64,000 nt of DNA from Lota lota (lineage: Eukaryota; Chordata; Actinopteri; Gadiformes; Lotidae): positions 215,297 through 279,296 of the forward strand of contig JACYXH010000838.1 of the NCBI GenBank assembly GCA_026745465.1, written 5' to 3'. Shown here piece after piece: positions 23,501-36,350 of the stretch (within the stretch, counting starts at the first letter, position 1; each line of letters opens with the position of its first letter). Under the pieces are notes generated by a model. That model saw only the letters and a list, made by a program, of their open reading frames with translations, did no database searches and was not told the origin of the DNA. A program made the translations under genes and the position numbers.

Positions 23501-26500
23501 AGGCAGCTAAACCTCTCCCCACGACTCCCCTGGCTAGGAGGTGGGGGGGCTACAGGTGTCAGTTGTCATACAAAAGGCTTAGATGCCAGAGCGGAGAGAA
23601 TTGCCACATTTGGGAACGACCCCATCTTCTGTATAACGGCCAGACTGTCTCTCTCACTGGCCCTCTCCCTCTCTTGCTCGTAGACAGAGAGAGATTCAGA
23701 GAAAGAGAGAGAGAGAGTAATGTTCACCCGCACATTACACTGGACATTTGCACATCGCTGATTGGCGCTGGACTTCTTGTTGTTCCGGGATTGGTTTTGT
23801 TTTTTGGGAGCACTGTACAACTTAGACTCTTCCGTATAATGGCATATTAATCATTTATAATGAGAGAGAGAGCTAAAGTACAACATTGCCTCGGAAAATG
23901 GTCATACATCATCAAACAGTTGATTTAGCTGTAACCCTTTTCTAAAGCACATCAGCAAAAAATGACAGCGCACCACCTCAATGAAATGGACCGGTAAAGT
24001 ATATTCAATCACTAAATCCCTACATTTTCTACGTCAGTAGTCCTGTTGACGTTTTATCGTCAGCTTTATGGTCATTTATAAGCAGCATCATAAACAAAAC
24101 GCAAACACTGGTTACCGTCTCATAGGCATACATGCTGACAGACATCCGTATCCTGTGCGCTCGGCATATATAAATATGGAGAATATCAAATTCTATAGAA
24201 TCACGTCGTATCGATTTCCAATCAAGCCAATCAATTTTGTCACGGCGTATTTTCACTGACGTCGCTTCCAAAGCCAGCCCCAACAGCGTCGATTTGAGAT
24301 GGCTCTACTTGAGTAGGCCGAGTAATAGTGGCCGCGCTCAGCGCTCGATACGCTCCATCGCCGCTGCTATCTGTTTGCTCACAACCGTCTAAAACAACGT
24401 CGCTTAAATGTCTTCCCGCAGTGCATCGATGTATTCGTACGGCGTGTACGGCTGGGCGGTTCAATTCCTCACCCGCCCTGACTCCCCTTCACGTTTTCTC
24501 CCTGAAGGACAAACTATAAATAAACAAACATCTTCCCCTCAATTATATTCCCAGCGAAGCCACGAGCTATAAAGGACATTCAGTTTGCCTTTAAAGGTAC
24601 ACAGGTTTGTGTGCGCGTGTGCGGAGGTTTTGACCGACATTCTCTGATTGTCCCTACATGCACCTCGGGCCCAGGTGAGAGAGGGACGTCCGAGCATCCT
24701 AATGCTTGGTCCTCTGTCACGGGTCAGCAACACACCGCAGAGTTTATAATGAGCCACCGAAAAGGCTGCGCAAAGTCTCTCAATGGGTCCCTCCGCTTTA
24801 CCAGTAGTCGGCACTCTCTTTTGTCACCGTGCCCTTGAAACCGGGGATCTCATTACGTATGGCCGGGGTGCTCGTGTATCACGGGGAAAATTAGATGTCC
24901 TTATTTAGGGTAATGGATAAATGGATTGTGTTTTAATTTGTGTGCTATTATGACTTGTTTATTGAATTGTCCTTTGCGGGCGATTGATCTCTGGGGCCGA
25001 GGTTGATTACGATTCTGACCAAAGGCCACAGGGCGGCAGGTGGGTGACGAATGGACTCGACAGCTCCGGTGTAGGGAATAAAAACACCTTCCGCGTGAAC
25101 GTGCGGTTGTAGGCTGGCGTATCAAGAAAAAAAAACATATATATATATACCGCCCCCCTCCCCACCCCCGTCTGAAACACATTATGAAACGAAATAGCAA
25201 ATAAAAAAATAAAAAATTGCGAAATAGCTTTTGCTCCCGTGGTCCTCGGTCCTGCTGGGGTCTTCCGCCCCAGCAGAGCGAGGGCCCTGCGGCCGGCCAG
25301 GTAAAGGTGACTCCTGGCCGGGGCCCCGGGGGGGAGGGGGGGTAGTAGTAAAGGGCCGCATGTACGGACCGCCAGAGTGACTCACATCTCCCGGTTCCCT
25401 GAGCACAGGCTGCCAAGGTCGCCGGGGTGGGGCCCCAGGGGGGGCCCCGGGATGTGCCCCCGATCCGTTGTCCGTGGTCAAGCAGAGGCACACGACATGG
25501 CGTGCCACAGCGCCATGTCACCGCTTCTCTGCCCAATCACAGATTATTTTTGGAGCGCAGAATGAAAAACATGCTTGTGGCTTGTACAAAAATGATTTAT
25601 TTTATTTCATCGTTGTCGCTGCACTCAGTGCTCTGTTGGGAAAGAGCTGCTTAGACTCTGTGAGACTAGCCTGTGTAAAGGTCAGGTAAAATAAATACAA
25701 ACTGTGTTTACTTGGTTATGTATTTCCTACTTTGGTAATAGCATTAACACTTTGGAGTTACATTTTATTGCACACATTGTGATTTGTTATTTATTTTTCT
25801 ATTGTATGTGTAATGTAAAGCCAATGCTGTTTGTATGAAATGTGCTATACTATTAAAGTTTAATTGAATTGACTTAAAGGCGTTTTTCCGCGTTTAACAA
25901 CCGAACGTTGGGATGTTGTCATTCTGCATGCCGTTATTATATCATATGAAAATTAACTCCTGCCAACAAACCCACTGAAGGTCTTACTATGAGTCTCTGC
26001 ATTTCATCTCATTTAAACATCGAGGGATTAATGTACCGTTGGGGGCACTCTGGCTGGCAGAATTGCGTACGAGATAGTGCATAAATATGTAGAGAGAGAA
26101 TGATAGACAGAGAGAGAGAGAGGGATAGCGAGTGAGAGAGAAGGAAAGGGAAGAAGTGGGAGGGAAAGAGAGCGAATGCAATGTTTTAAGTCTTCAAAGG
26201 CGCATGAGGTAATTACAGCAGCGCCGATGCGGTACCGTTGACGTTGCGTTTTACAGCATGTCTGAGAGACGAGAGGGCAGGAAAGTATCAAAGCGGGTCG
26301 ACACCTTTTTTTGTTCCCGTTGATATCGACGCGAGATGAAAAGGGCACGCTTGACGGCTTGCTGCGATATTTCGTATTTTTGGGATAACTCCGGCAATTA
26401 CCGGAACTAATGATTATTTAAACAATGCTCAGACATTCTGCTTCACAACTCGGCCTGTACCTCTCTACGTCTCCGCTTCTCATGTGGAACCTCGATAATT

Positions 26501-27860
26501 ACGCACATGCTCAGTTACGCTCGCCCAGGGACTGCCTCATCTAAAGTCTGTGAAATAAACATTTACATTATTTCCCAACTGTAATCGGCAGTCGTTGGCA
26601 TATAACATTACAATGTTCAATACATTGTTTGAAAAAAACAAAACTGAATTTTATGTATTTTTACTTTTTAATTCACAGACCTACAGACGAGAGACAGTGG
26701 GGGGTCCATGTATATACACAAGGGTATCCCTGGCCCCCACGAGGATGTTTCTTTTTGGCTACACCTCCTGTTACAGTGTAAATACACAAGTACTGTGTAA
26801 TAAGCGATGTAACAGCGTGCACTTCAATTTGTAATACTGTAATAAAACTAAGCATGTAACTACAGTGTGTTTAGGGTTGGGGGTTACGTTTTAGGAGCAG
26901 GCACAAAAGTTATAGGCGAAAGAACCTTCCTTATCTACAAACATCAAACGGTTCATCCAAACAACCTTAGTTTGTTTGGATAGCTGCGGCCTACGGCCAA
27001 CATTGCATATGAGATAATAAAGTGAGCATATTCTTCATTTGAGAAATACACGGATGGAGAGTGACGAGGTGACAGAAGAGAAGAGCATGGGAGAGAGCGA
27101 TAGAAAAAAGGCAGTCATTACGATGTCCCTTCCCCTGTAAACACAAGATAGCCATTGGGGGAACTGTTATCGGCTCCTTTGAAGGAGAAATGGGATGAGG
27201 GCGTGGAGGGGGAGGGGGGGGGGGGGCAGCCCCAGAAATAATTAAAAGTGCCCTTATCGTTACTATTTTCTCCTAGCCTCACGGGAGATTGTGTGTTAAA
27301 TGTCACAGCAGTAGGGGTAAACTCAGATGTGTCAGTCCAGCCCCTTTCATCGCAGTATTCACAACATTTCTCTCACCCACCCAACAAAGAAATCCCTTAA
27401 TTTACAGGCGTTGGGTTTGCAAAGAAAACCCTGCTTACAATGTGTTTGTATTGAATTCATGTTCATCCTATTCTCACACATTTGTGAAATCTGGGTGAAC
27501 GGGTGCGTTTCACTATATTCTGCTTCGTATTCGTTTCCGACCACCGTCTTCAGGATTTGGGGTATCCCGAACCGTAGTTTAAGAAAGGCTGTGCTGGATC
27601 ATAACAGATTGATCTTAAATAAATCATTCTATAATGATCTGCAATGATCACGGTTAGATGACGGGAGTTTGGATTACAGCAGGCACATGAGACCGGGGGA
27701 GGAACAGCATGGAAACTAACTGTGCTTGAAATAGAGTGGCTTACTTTAGCTGCCCGTTCGCCAAAATAGTTGATTTATCACTTATTCCACATATGCTGCC
27801 GCGTCAGCCTACATCAGACTAACATCAAGACGAGAGCTACTCCCCTGAGCCCTGACCGAA
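23501..27860. other. Intergenic, no gene supported
   Basis: Contains a GA-rich patch at 23690-23720, a CpG-rich stretch at 24240-24480, GC-rich sequence at 25220-25520, a GA-rich patch at 26085-26175 and a G run near 27210-27226. No convincing exon or RNA gene. Confidence 0.4.
25835..25872 (+). mobile_element. LINE-type 3' tail-like fragment
   Basis: The sequence with AAATGTGCTATACTATTAAA followed by GTTTAATTGAATTGA resembles the GTGCTATA(T/C)AAATAAA-GTTTGATTGATTGA tail common at the 3' ends of fish LINE copies. Very short, so weak. Confidence 0.3.
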
Positions 27861-27965
27861 GACACACACACACGCACACGCACACACGCACACGCACAGG
27901 CATATGCACTCGCATGCACACACACACTTGTACACACATAAGCACGCCTACACACCAACACGCAC
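27861..27965. repeat. Degenerate (CA)n
   Basis: CA-rich with many CG, TG and GC interruptions. Confidence 0.8.
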
Positions 27966-29379
27966 ACTCTTGCTGCTCCTCTTTCTATTTCACACATTAT
28001 TGAGAGATCTAAATCCTCACAGCCAATATTCTGTTCCAAAGATGTTAAGGTTTTGCATATCCTCTTTCGGTGAAGTCATTGCTTTTTCTCTATTTGTTGT
28101 TTGTGTTCAAGTGTTTTTAATTCAAACCCTCAGCATTCCACTCGGACACCCAGAGATCCAGCCGTATTTCTACAGTATACCATTTTCAATCTTTGGTAAA
28201 TAATTGCTAAACCAATTCGGAGGCAAATTGTATATTCTATAATTTTCTGTTCCATTTTATTGCATGTGTGGATGTTAAATACTGCAAAGAGCTTTCTTTT
28301 CCTTTTTTTTCTGAACAACAATTCAAATAATAGTTGCACAAAATGAAATAGCTCTGTTTAAAATGAGTAGTAAGTGTTTTAGGGAATTTGACAGTGGCTT
28401 GACTGGAATGAATATTAGGGCTGACTTTACTTTCTTACCTTCTTTTTATCGCTGGTATGCAAATCATACTTGTTTGATTGTCCATTGAAAAGGTTAGCAA
28501 TTCAATGGCACACTTAATTCCACAATTCATTAATCTCAAAATGTTATACCCATTTTCCTTATCGGTCTCTCTCAACCTATCTTGCATTCTCTCTTTTTAA
28601 TCAAACATTTCTCCTGGCTGGCTTTCTGGCTTTCATTTTGACCATCCCAAATGCTTTGCATCTAGGGACTTAACTGATAAGTTCAACTTTAATGTTTGTT
28701 GTTAAATTTTGGCTGTCACTGCTATAATTTACGTAGTAGAAGAAAGGGGAGCTGTGTATTAATAAAAATAATATTTCAGTAACAATATTTTACTAATAAT
28801 ATTGTGACATATTTCCAACAGTAGTTTCATACAAGAGGGGAAAGACAATTGGCCAACAGGAAAGAAAATGTGTTGATTTTCATCGGGAATAACGCAGTGA
28901 CAAGCATTTTCACAACAAGAAACATAACATAACAGTTACAAAGTCCTAAAAGCAATGTCTTTATCATTGCGGTCTTCATCATTGCTGTCACCATGGGTAA
29001 TTAGGATGACAAGTCTAATTTTTAAAACATTAATACAATGGGGGTCATTAAAACGGCTCTAAAGTTACCGAATCAGAAAGAAACAAAGATTTAGTTTTGG
29101 AAATGATGAAAGATGAAAGTAAGATTAAAAAACAGAAAGAAACAGCCTGAACACTGTCCCAATGATGTTTTGATGATTTCCCCTCCGTCTAATTATGCAT
29201 AGAGCTGGGTGCAGGCATTGCTTCAATGGAGGTTCTGGCACAATTAGATCCAGCAGCTACAGCAGGTCCGAGGAGAAAAGCAGTGTGTTGCCCTGTCAAT
29301 CAGCGAGCGGTCAACCCATGGATTCTCAGAACTCCAAGTTTCCATGAAAGCGGGCCAGCATACGTCCTGCGGAAAACAG
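27966..29379. other. Intergenic, AT-rich, no gene seen
   Basis: Long repeat-free AT-rich sequence. No supported exon, RNA gene or transposon end. Confidence 0.4.
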
Positions 29380-29720
29380 TTTGGAGAGGTTGCAAAATAT
29401 GGCTTGATTGCAGAAGAGAAGGCAAACTAACGCATACCTCACCAAAACAATTTTTTGGTCGATTCTCGCACCTCCATGATTCTGTAACTTGACGAATTCT
29501 TCGCAGACAGCAGCAATGCGTATATTGTGCGCGATTGGTCAGATTTTAAAGGCAGGCGTGATTTATTTTGTTATATTTCCGCAATCGGAAATCAGATTTC
29601 CCGTCTCCATGGCTACCCCACTGGTCTTAACTACCGGAACGTACAGTGACCAGACCAAAACCGCATTGAGTAGAAGACAAGTTTGTCCATAAATAACGTC
29701 TTAGGTCTCAGCCAGCCAAA
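29380..29720 (+). repeat. Dispersed repeat, copy B (family unknown)
   Basis: Same family as 290-660, same orientation. The shared order is CATACCTCACCAAA, GATTGGTCAGA, AAGGCAGGCGTGA, CCGCAATCGGAAAT and ACAAGTTTGTCCA. The similarity may begin as early as 29250. Confidence 0.5.
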
Positions 29721-29728
29721 ACATGCTG

Positions 29729-29764
29729 ACTTCTTTTGAAGTATTGATATACTTCAAAAGAAGT
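29729..29764. repeat. Perfect hairpin, 16-bp arms, 4-nt loop
   Basis: Arm ACTTCTTTTGAAGTAT, loop TGAT, then its exact reverse complement. It is followed by AAGTATAAGTC direct repeats. It lies just beyond dispersed repeat copy B. Confidence 0.9.
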
Positions 29765-31129
29765 ATAAGTCATAAGTATAAGTCCCGCTTAGGTCATCAG
29801 GATCACAAACTTCCCCTGGAGCAATAGGCCGTTTGGTTGACTGCAAATATTGATATATGACAGAGCTAAGATGGATGCTAAATTGACTGAAATATGACAC
29901 CGATGAAGATACTCACCGTATACATTTCTATCCTTTTGGCAGTTGACAGTGCTTGCGTTTCCTTGGCAATATTCAACAAAACTGTTGGTTGTCAATCAAC
30001 TGGTACATTGTTGCTAGGTTACTGTTGGGTTATTGACAGGCTGGTTTAGGGTTGTCAAATGGAACTCTAAATGTAAATCGCCAGATAGATTAACATCATT
30101 GAACACCAAACTGATAGCATGTTAAGAGGCAAATTGTTGGAAAGTGTTCACTATAATTGTATACTGATTGTGTCAACAGATAGAAAACAAGAACCCCAAA
30201 AAGGTTTTCACGGTATACCTACAAGATAAATATACATAGAAACGTGAAAAATAGCCACATTTCAACAAAATATCGACCAGAGGTTAGAAATGTTACCATG
30301 TGTCTCTAGAATATAGTTGTTTTTTTCACAGGAATGCATGTCTGCGAGACAGAGGTATTGCAGAAGCGTTGCAGCACTGTTTGAAAGTAGCTGTAAAATG
30401 CCAAAGATACCTTAAGGGGGGACGCAAGTGTGAACTGAGGAATCCATCTTGGAGGCTTGAATGGTCAAGAGGCACATCACATACACCCAACCACTGCCAG
30501 TTATGTAGTGCAACATTAGCTTGCTTTGTTTTCCTGTGTCTGAGCGTGAAGACCAGATCACACTCCCATAGCTTTATGGGCAGCTTTTTTTGCTGTACTG
30601 CAAGTGAACATAAGAACACACACATGTAGCTGGATTCAGGGGGAAAAACCAATGGAAAGAAAAGGTTAGGCGTTTCAGTCCTGGGAGAAGATTGAGGGAG
30701 TTTCTTCTAGGATGACCATCTGTGCCAGCATGCCCCTTGACCTTTGATGCCGTGCCCACTCTTTCATTTCTAGCGGGGGAGGACGTGAGAGGGCACAGAC
30801 TGGCAGAGCCCGACGTGCTTACCGCCGCGAATAGGCAGATGAAGTCCTCCCTTAATGCAGGAAAAGATACGCGAGCAGAGGCCAGGAGTGCTCCAGCTGC
30901 CTGGCCGTGTTGGGTCCTCCAGGAGTTAACTCTAGACAGGTCTCTGTGGCAGAGCTAGAACCAGCTGTACTCTGTGCACCTCTCGAAGACACCGCAGTGT
31001 GCTCCCTAGTGGTCGGGGAAATTGAATTTGAATCGGTCTTTGTCACTCGACCTCTCTCTATTTCTCACTCTCTGTATTTCTCTTGATACCTCTCTGTCTC
31101 TTTGGCTGTGTCTCTCGGTCTCACTCTCT
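29765..31129. other. Intergenic, no gene seen
   Basis: Unique-looking sequence with CT-rich sequence at its right edge. No supported feature. Confidence 0.4.
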
Positions 31130-31362
31130 CAATATATATATATGTGTATGTCTGTATGTATGTATATGTGTATATGTATATGTATATATATGTATATATA
31201 TATATGTATATATATATGTATGTATATATATGTATATGTATATGTATGTATATATATGTATATGTATATGTATGTATACATATGTATATATATATGTCCC
31301 TATATATGTATGTGTGTATATATATATATATGTGTATATATATGTATATATATATGTGTTTC
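31130..31362. repeat. (TA/TATG)n array
   Basis: About 230 bp of TATATG, TATG and TATA units. Artificial Tyr/Ile/Met/Val/Cys frames result on both strands. Confidence 0.93.
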
Positions 31363-31439
31363 CGTCTCTCTCTCTGTCTGCCTCCCTCTATCTGCCTCTC
31401 TCTATCTGCCTCTCTCGCTGTATGTGTCTCCCTGCCCCT

Positions 31440-31500
31440 CAATTCATTTCAAAAGGGCTTTATTGGCATGGAAAATAAACATTTACATTGCCAAAGAGGT
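31440..31500 (+). mobile_element. Fragment of a common fish dispersed repeat
   Basis: CTTTATTGGCATGGAAAATA followed by AACATTTACATTGCCAAAG is close to a sequence that I know to be very frequent in salmonid and other teleost genomes (GGGCTTTATTGGCATGGGAA type). I cannot state its class. Confidence 0.45.
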
Positions 31501-31719
31501 TTATAAATTCAACAAAGGAAAAATAACATAATAATAAAGTACTGCAAAAAGCAAAAGTGATGCCTCTCTCTCACTTTGTCTTCTTTTCACACTCAGTCTG
31601 TCTCTCTCTCACTCTGTCTCCTTATCTCTCTCTGTCTCTCTCACTCTCTCACTTACTCTGTCTCTCGCTCACTCACCCACTCCCTGACTCATAGTTTGCT
31701 AAATGGTGTGATAGCAAGA

Positions 31720-32330
31720 AGGGGACAGAGAGAGGGACAGAGGTGGACAGAGAGAGGGACAGAGGTGGACAAAGAGGGACAGAGAGGTGGACAGAGAGAG
31801 GGACAGAGGTGGACAGAGGAACAGAGAGGTGGCCAGAGAGAGGGACAGGGGGACAGAGAGGTGGACAGAGAGAGGGACAGAGGTGGACAGAGGAACAGAG
31901 AGGTGGCCAGAGAGAGGGACAGGGGGCCAGAGAGGGACAGAGAGGTGGACAGAGAGAGGGACAGAGGGGGCCAGAGAGAGACAGAGAGGGACAGAGAGAG
32001 GGACAGAGAGGAACAGAGAGGTGGACAGAGAGGAACAGAGAGGTGGACAGAGAGAAGGACAGGGGGCCAGAGAGGGACAGAGGTGGACAGAGAGAGGGAC
32101 AGAGGTGGACAGAGAGAGGGACAGAGGTGGACAGAGAGAGGGACAGGGGGAGAGAGAGAGGGACAGGGGGAGAGAGAGGGACAGAGGTGGACAGAGAGAG
32201 GGACAGAGGTGGACAGAGAGAGGGACAGAGGTGGACAGAGAGAGGGACAGGGGGAGAGAGAGAGGGACAGGGGGAGAGAGAGAGGGACGGGGGACAGAGG
32301 GACAGAGAGAGGTGGACAGAGGGCGACGGA
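31720..32330. repeat. Purine-rich minisatellite (GGACAGAG units)
   Basis: Irregular units of GAGAGGGACAGAGGTGGACA with 10-, 20- and 40-bp periodicities. The plus strand is almost purely purine. It creates open frames up to 280 codons that are not genes. Confidence 0.93.
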
Positions 32331-32689
32331 GAACATGTTGGTGTCCGTTACTGTTGTTTGTTGTCCCTCCGTCTCTTGGACTCCTTCCACTAGCTCAAAC
32401 ATTTATCTGCTCTTATGAAATTAGATGTGATCAGACGAATCCTACGCCAGCGTCAGTCTTGCCAAGCATTACTTTAGTTTGTGTAGATTAATTGCATTGA
32501 AGTCATAGGAAGACCCAGATCAAATAAACATGCGGCACTCTCCCAGTCCAAGCATACGTACTGTGCGTATGTACCTTGACAAAAGACAACAAAATGGCTG
32601 CTTGTTGCGTCCTTGGCATTGTTTGCCAAAGCATGTAGCCAATGTTCAACAACGCATGAAATCACTTCCTGCTCCTCCCCCGCCATACA

Positions 32690-33575
32690 ACATCCTACCT
32701 ATTTACCCACTCTCACCCCTTTATATTTCCTCTCCTCTCTTGCTGTCCCCACCCAAGTATCTCTCTCTGCCTCCCTATCACTCTAGCTCCCTCTCCCTCT
32801 ATCTGTCTATCTCCCTTTCTTTCTCTGTGTCCCACTCTCTGTCCCTCTCTCTGTCTGTCCATCTCTCTCTTTGTCTCTGTGTGTGTCTCTCTCTATGTCC
32901 CTCTCTCTGTCTCTCTCTCTCTCTCTATGTCCCCCTTTCTCTCTCTGTCTCTCTCTCTCTCTATGTCCCCCTTTCTCTCTCTGTCTCTCTCTCTCTCGAT
33001 GTCCCTCTCTCTTTGTCTCTGTGTGTGTCTCTCTCTATGTCCCTCTTTATGTCCCCCTTTCTCTCTCTGTCTCTCTCGATGTCCCTCTCTCTCTCCCCCT
33101 CTCTCCCTCTCTCTCCCTCTCTCTCTCCCCCCTCTCTCCCTCGCTCTCTTCCCCTCTCTCCCTCTCTATCTCCCCCCCTCTCTTCCTCTCTCTCTCCCCC
33201 TCTCCCTTCCTCTCTCTCTCCCTCTGTATCTCTCCCCCTCTCTCCCTCTCTCTCTCCCTCTCTATCTCTCCCCCTCTCTCCCCCTCTCTCTCCCCCTCTC
33301 TCCCAGTACTCTTGGGGTGGGCGTTGAGGAGTGCATTAATAATGCACTGCTGCCTGGAAACCAAACACACTGCGGCAGAGTACTGCGTTGAATCCTAAAG
33401 AGATATTTGTTTGTACCCCGTCACACTTCTTCCTAAAGCTCTTATCACTCTCTCTCCTCCTTTCCCTGTCTCTCTCCCTGTCTCTCTATCCCACCCTTGT
33501 TCTCTCCCCCTCCCTCTCTCTCTCACTCCTCACTGTCTCTCCCTCTCTCTGCATCTCTCTCTCTCTCTCTCCAAC
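32690..33575. repeat. Long CT-rich microsatellite block
   Basis: CTCTCT runs with TCTCTCTATGTCCC and CCCTCTCTC subrepeats. A short non-repetitive gap lies at about 33305-33430. The long Ser/Leu/Pro frames here are artefacts. Confidence 0.92.
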
Positions 33576-33784
33576 ATAAGTCCACTGTCTATGTTCACAT
33601 CCTCAGCCTTGTCGTCAGATAGACTGGAGACGATCAAGAGCCCTCTGGGACTCTGGGATGTGGATTTGACTCAGTAATCAGGTGGAGGCTTACAGAACCC
33701 TACAAACAATAACAACAAACATACAATACAAAAAAGAAAATCACAATATTATTTTATTCTCTTATTGTTGAATTCTCATCTTCT

Positions 33785-33965
33785 CTAATTATGGCTATGA
33801 TGATAATGATGATGCTGGTGGTTATCATGGTGATGATGATGAAGGTGATTAGGCTTGATGAAGGTGATTGGCGTGACGATTGCGGCAATGATGATGATGA
33901 TGATGATGATGCTGGTGGTGATGATGATGGTGGTGATGATGATGGTGGTGATGACAACGATGACC
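33785..33965. repeat. (GAT)n trinucleotide array, imperfect
   Basis: GATGAT runs with GGTGAT and GCTGGTGGT interruptions. Confidence 0.9.
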
Positions 33966-34934
33966 ATGATTATTGTCAGCTCATCTCTGATACTACCAGA
34001 GTGATGGGGCTCACAGGATGGAGGCGTGATCTATCATTCTCTCACTCTGCTGCACTCTAGCCCTCTCTTCTCCAAAGGGTCACCAGAGTCAAGGACTTTA
34101 ATGGCTCCCCATTCCCAGTCATCTTCTTAGGGTTACTAAAAAGATGCAGAATTACTGTCGTCTAGTCATTTATCTCATTTTCTCCGTGTTTGGGAGATAA
34201 TGCATTTAAAGACCCGCTCGCTATCGCAGCAAATGTGATCTGTATCTGCAGATCATGTACTCATATGTAAAAGATGTGGCCCCTACTCAGGGAACTGTGG
34301 TTGTGCGAGTCGACCCCACTGTATGGCGTTCCTCATACTTTATTCCTTGCACTAATTCACTAAGCTGATGCATCATTCCATCACAGTTCTTGGCCTCGGC
34401 TCGGCCACACTGCGGTGAAGCTAATGGATAAATACTATAATAAATATATAATATATACTGTAGCTGGTGTCTTGCTCAAAGACAACGTGTTTAAGGGTAG
34501 ATTCTGGTCGCATACCCGCAGTTTGAGTAGGCTGGCTGTTGAAGAAGATTTACCAAAAGATGAGTTCACTACAGTCTCTTTTTCTCTTTTAACTCTCCCA
34601 GTTAATACAATGACTATCAAATTCTCTGTGTGTAGCTGTGGTTCAAACCTTTCTTGGTTGAAGTCGATTGATACCAAAAGCAACTTGATTTACGATCAAC
34701 TTTAACAACGCTGCCTCCGATTGCCAATTGGGAAAACCCATGTTGTTTGCCTGCTTGTTTGTCCAGTTCTCTCTGCTATTTGTTGTAAAAAAAAAAAAAA
34801 CACTCCATGAAGGCATCAATATGTACTAAGGTGCCAGAAGGGCCTGCAGAGGCGGGCTGGAAGATCACATCTACCTGACCTCCAGGAAGACTGACGGGCA
34901 TGTGGAACCTTTAGGGCTCAGACCAGTCTCGTGC
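33966..34934. other. Intergenic, no gene seen
   Basis: Unique-looking sequence with a poly-A tract near 34786-34800. No supported feature. Confidence 0.4.
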
Positions 34935-35844
34935 CAGCGGTCCCCAACCTGTGAATGGGGGGAATCCCACTTGGATTCGCCTCATAGTCCCTGTTTACTC
35001 AAGAGACAAATCAATGATCCTACAACCGTTTTTTTCTTTTTGAATTTCGATTGCATCCGGATTAAAAAACTCATCTGTGTACAGGAAACGGACACCGCGC
35101 TCACAACCGCGCTGTTGACACAGGAGGGGAAGTCCACCAGAGATCCCAGCCTGATATGCGCACGCACATACAGGTCTGAGGTTTGTAACACATCCGAGGT
35201 GTCCCGATCTCGGCGAATGGGCGGAGACGTAGTAGGGACCGGGGTTGTAGCCTACCAGTTTACATTGCTTCGGGCAACGCCGCTCTCTGCTGCCGCGAGG
35301 CATTCTGCCCGGAGACGACAACCCGTCTCTCGTCCATCTAGATTGAATGGAGCTCCGGCTCCAGAGGTGATTTTGACAACTGTCGTCTGCATTTCTCGTA
35401 CAACCGTTCCCGCCCGGTTAAGACGGAGAAAGCATCTCTCTTTGCGTCACAATCTCACTGCCGTTTTCAAATTGAGATACGAAGGGAGATTGAAAGCGCT
35501 GATGTAAACAAGTCCTCATGCTTGGAGAATCATAACCTATAGATATTTGATTGTGAGTTTTGGCCCACAAAAAAAAAAAGGTACAACATTTAAAAGGTTT
35601 TAAACGGCCCGTATAAACGGACAGATTGCCTCGTGATTTGTAGCCACGAGACAAAAATACAACTGCTACCAGCGTGGAAATGTGCTCGCGTTTACTGGGA
35701 TATTGTCAAGATATTTACGGGCAGAGGGTGGTTAAAAAGATGTCTCTGGAAGCAGATGCACAAACGTGTACTAAGTTGTGGGTCGCTAGGGGTTTCAGCT
35801 CTAAAAGCGGGGTGACGGGCCCCAAAAAGCATTGGGAACCAATG
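34935..35844 (+). mobile_element. hAT-like transposon, non-autonomous, about 910 bp
   Basis: The left end is CAGCGGTCCCCAACC. The right end, read inverted, is CATTGGTTCCCAATGC, and just inside it is GGGGCCCGTCACCCC. Both fit the CAGNGGTTCCCAACC-type ends of vertebrate hAT elements. I saw no intact 8-bp target duplication. The 201-codon open frame over it has no transposase motif that I can name, so I do not call it a gene. Confidence 0.5.
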
Positions 35845-36242
35845 ATTTAGGCCAACCGGCAGCCGTGTCCGTCTGAGAATCTCCGGTGGAAGAGGCTAGG
35901 ATGGAGCTCCTCCAATTTCCTTAAGGCGGTAAGCAGTAGGTGTTGGCAGAATTACCCGTCACCATTTGAAGTCAACGGGAGGAAATGGGATTTAATTCTC
36001 ATAATACAAAGCCAATCTTTTTTTTCTGCATTTGGTTAGGATCTGTGGCTAGTTGATCTTCCTATTGTGTATTTTGCCAGGCGGTGGTTGACATTTAATT
36101 TCATCAAAAAATGTCTTATGGATTTAATGTAGATGAATTTTGGGAATAGACTGGTGCCAGGCGTGCACTGAAGTCCCGCCCTCAATATTGCACACTGTTG
36201 CAAATATTGATTGTTTCTGTTGCTTGTGGCACAATATGTCAA

Positions 36243-36350
36243 CAAGATGGCGAGGCTCCGTAAACCCAAGATCTACACCCTTATATAGGATGTACATAAA
36301 CCAATGGGTGACATCACGGACGCTACGTCCATCGTTTTTACAGTCTATGC
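36243..36350 (-). mobile_element. Common teleost dispersed repeat (terminal part)
   Basis: CAACAAGATGGCGAGG, then ACATAAACCAATGGGTGACA, then TCACGGACGCTACGTCCATC and TTTTTACAGTCTATG match, in order, a sequence I know from many percomorph genomes (ATAGACTGTATAAAA ... GACGTAGTCTCCGTGACGTC ... CCAATGG). It may extend left to about 36160. The transposon class is uncertain. Confidence 0.55.

Noticed and set aside
31576-32418. 280-codon Arg/Glu/Gly/Gln-rich frame and its minus-strand partners
   Set aside because: Purine-rich minisatellite open in several frames at once, which no real gene would be.
32530-33398. 265-codon Ser/Leu/Pro frame
   Set aside because: CT-rich simple repeat.
34902-35507. 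201-codon plus-strand frame
   Set aside because: Lies within a hAT-like element and shows no transposase motif that I can name.
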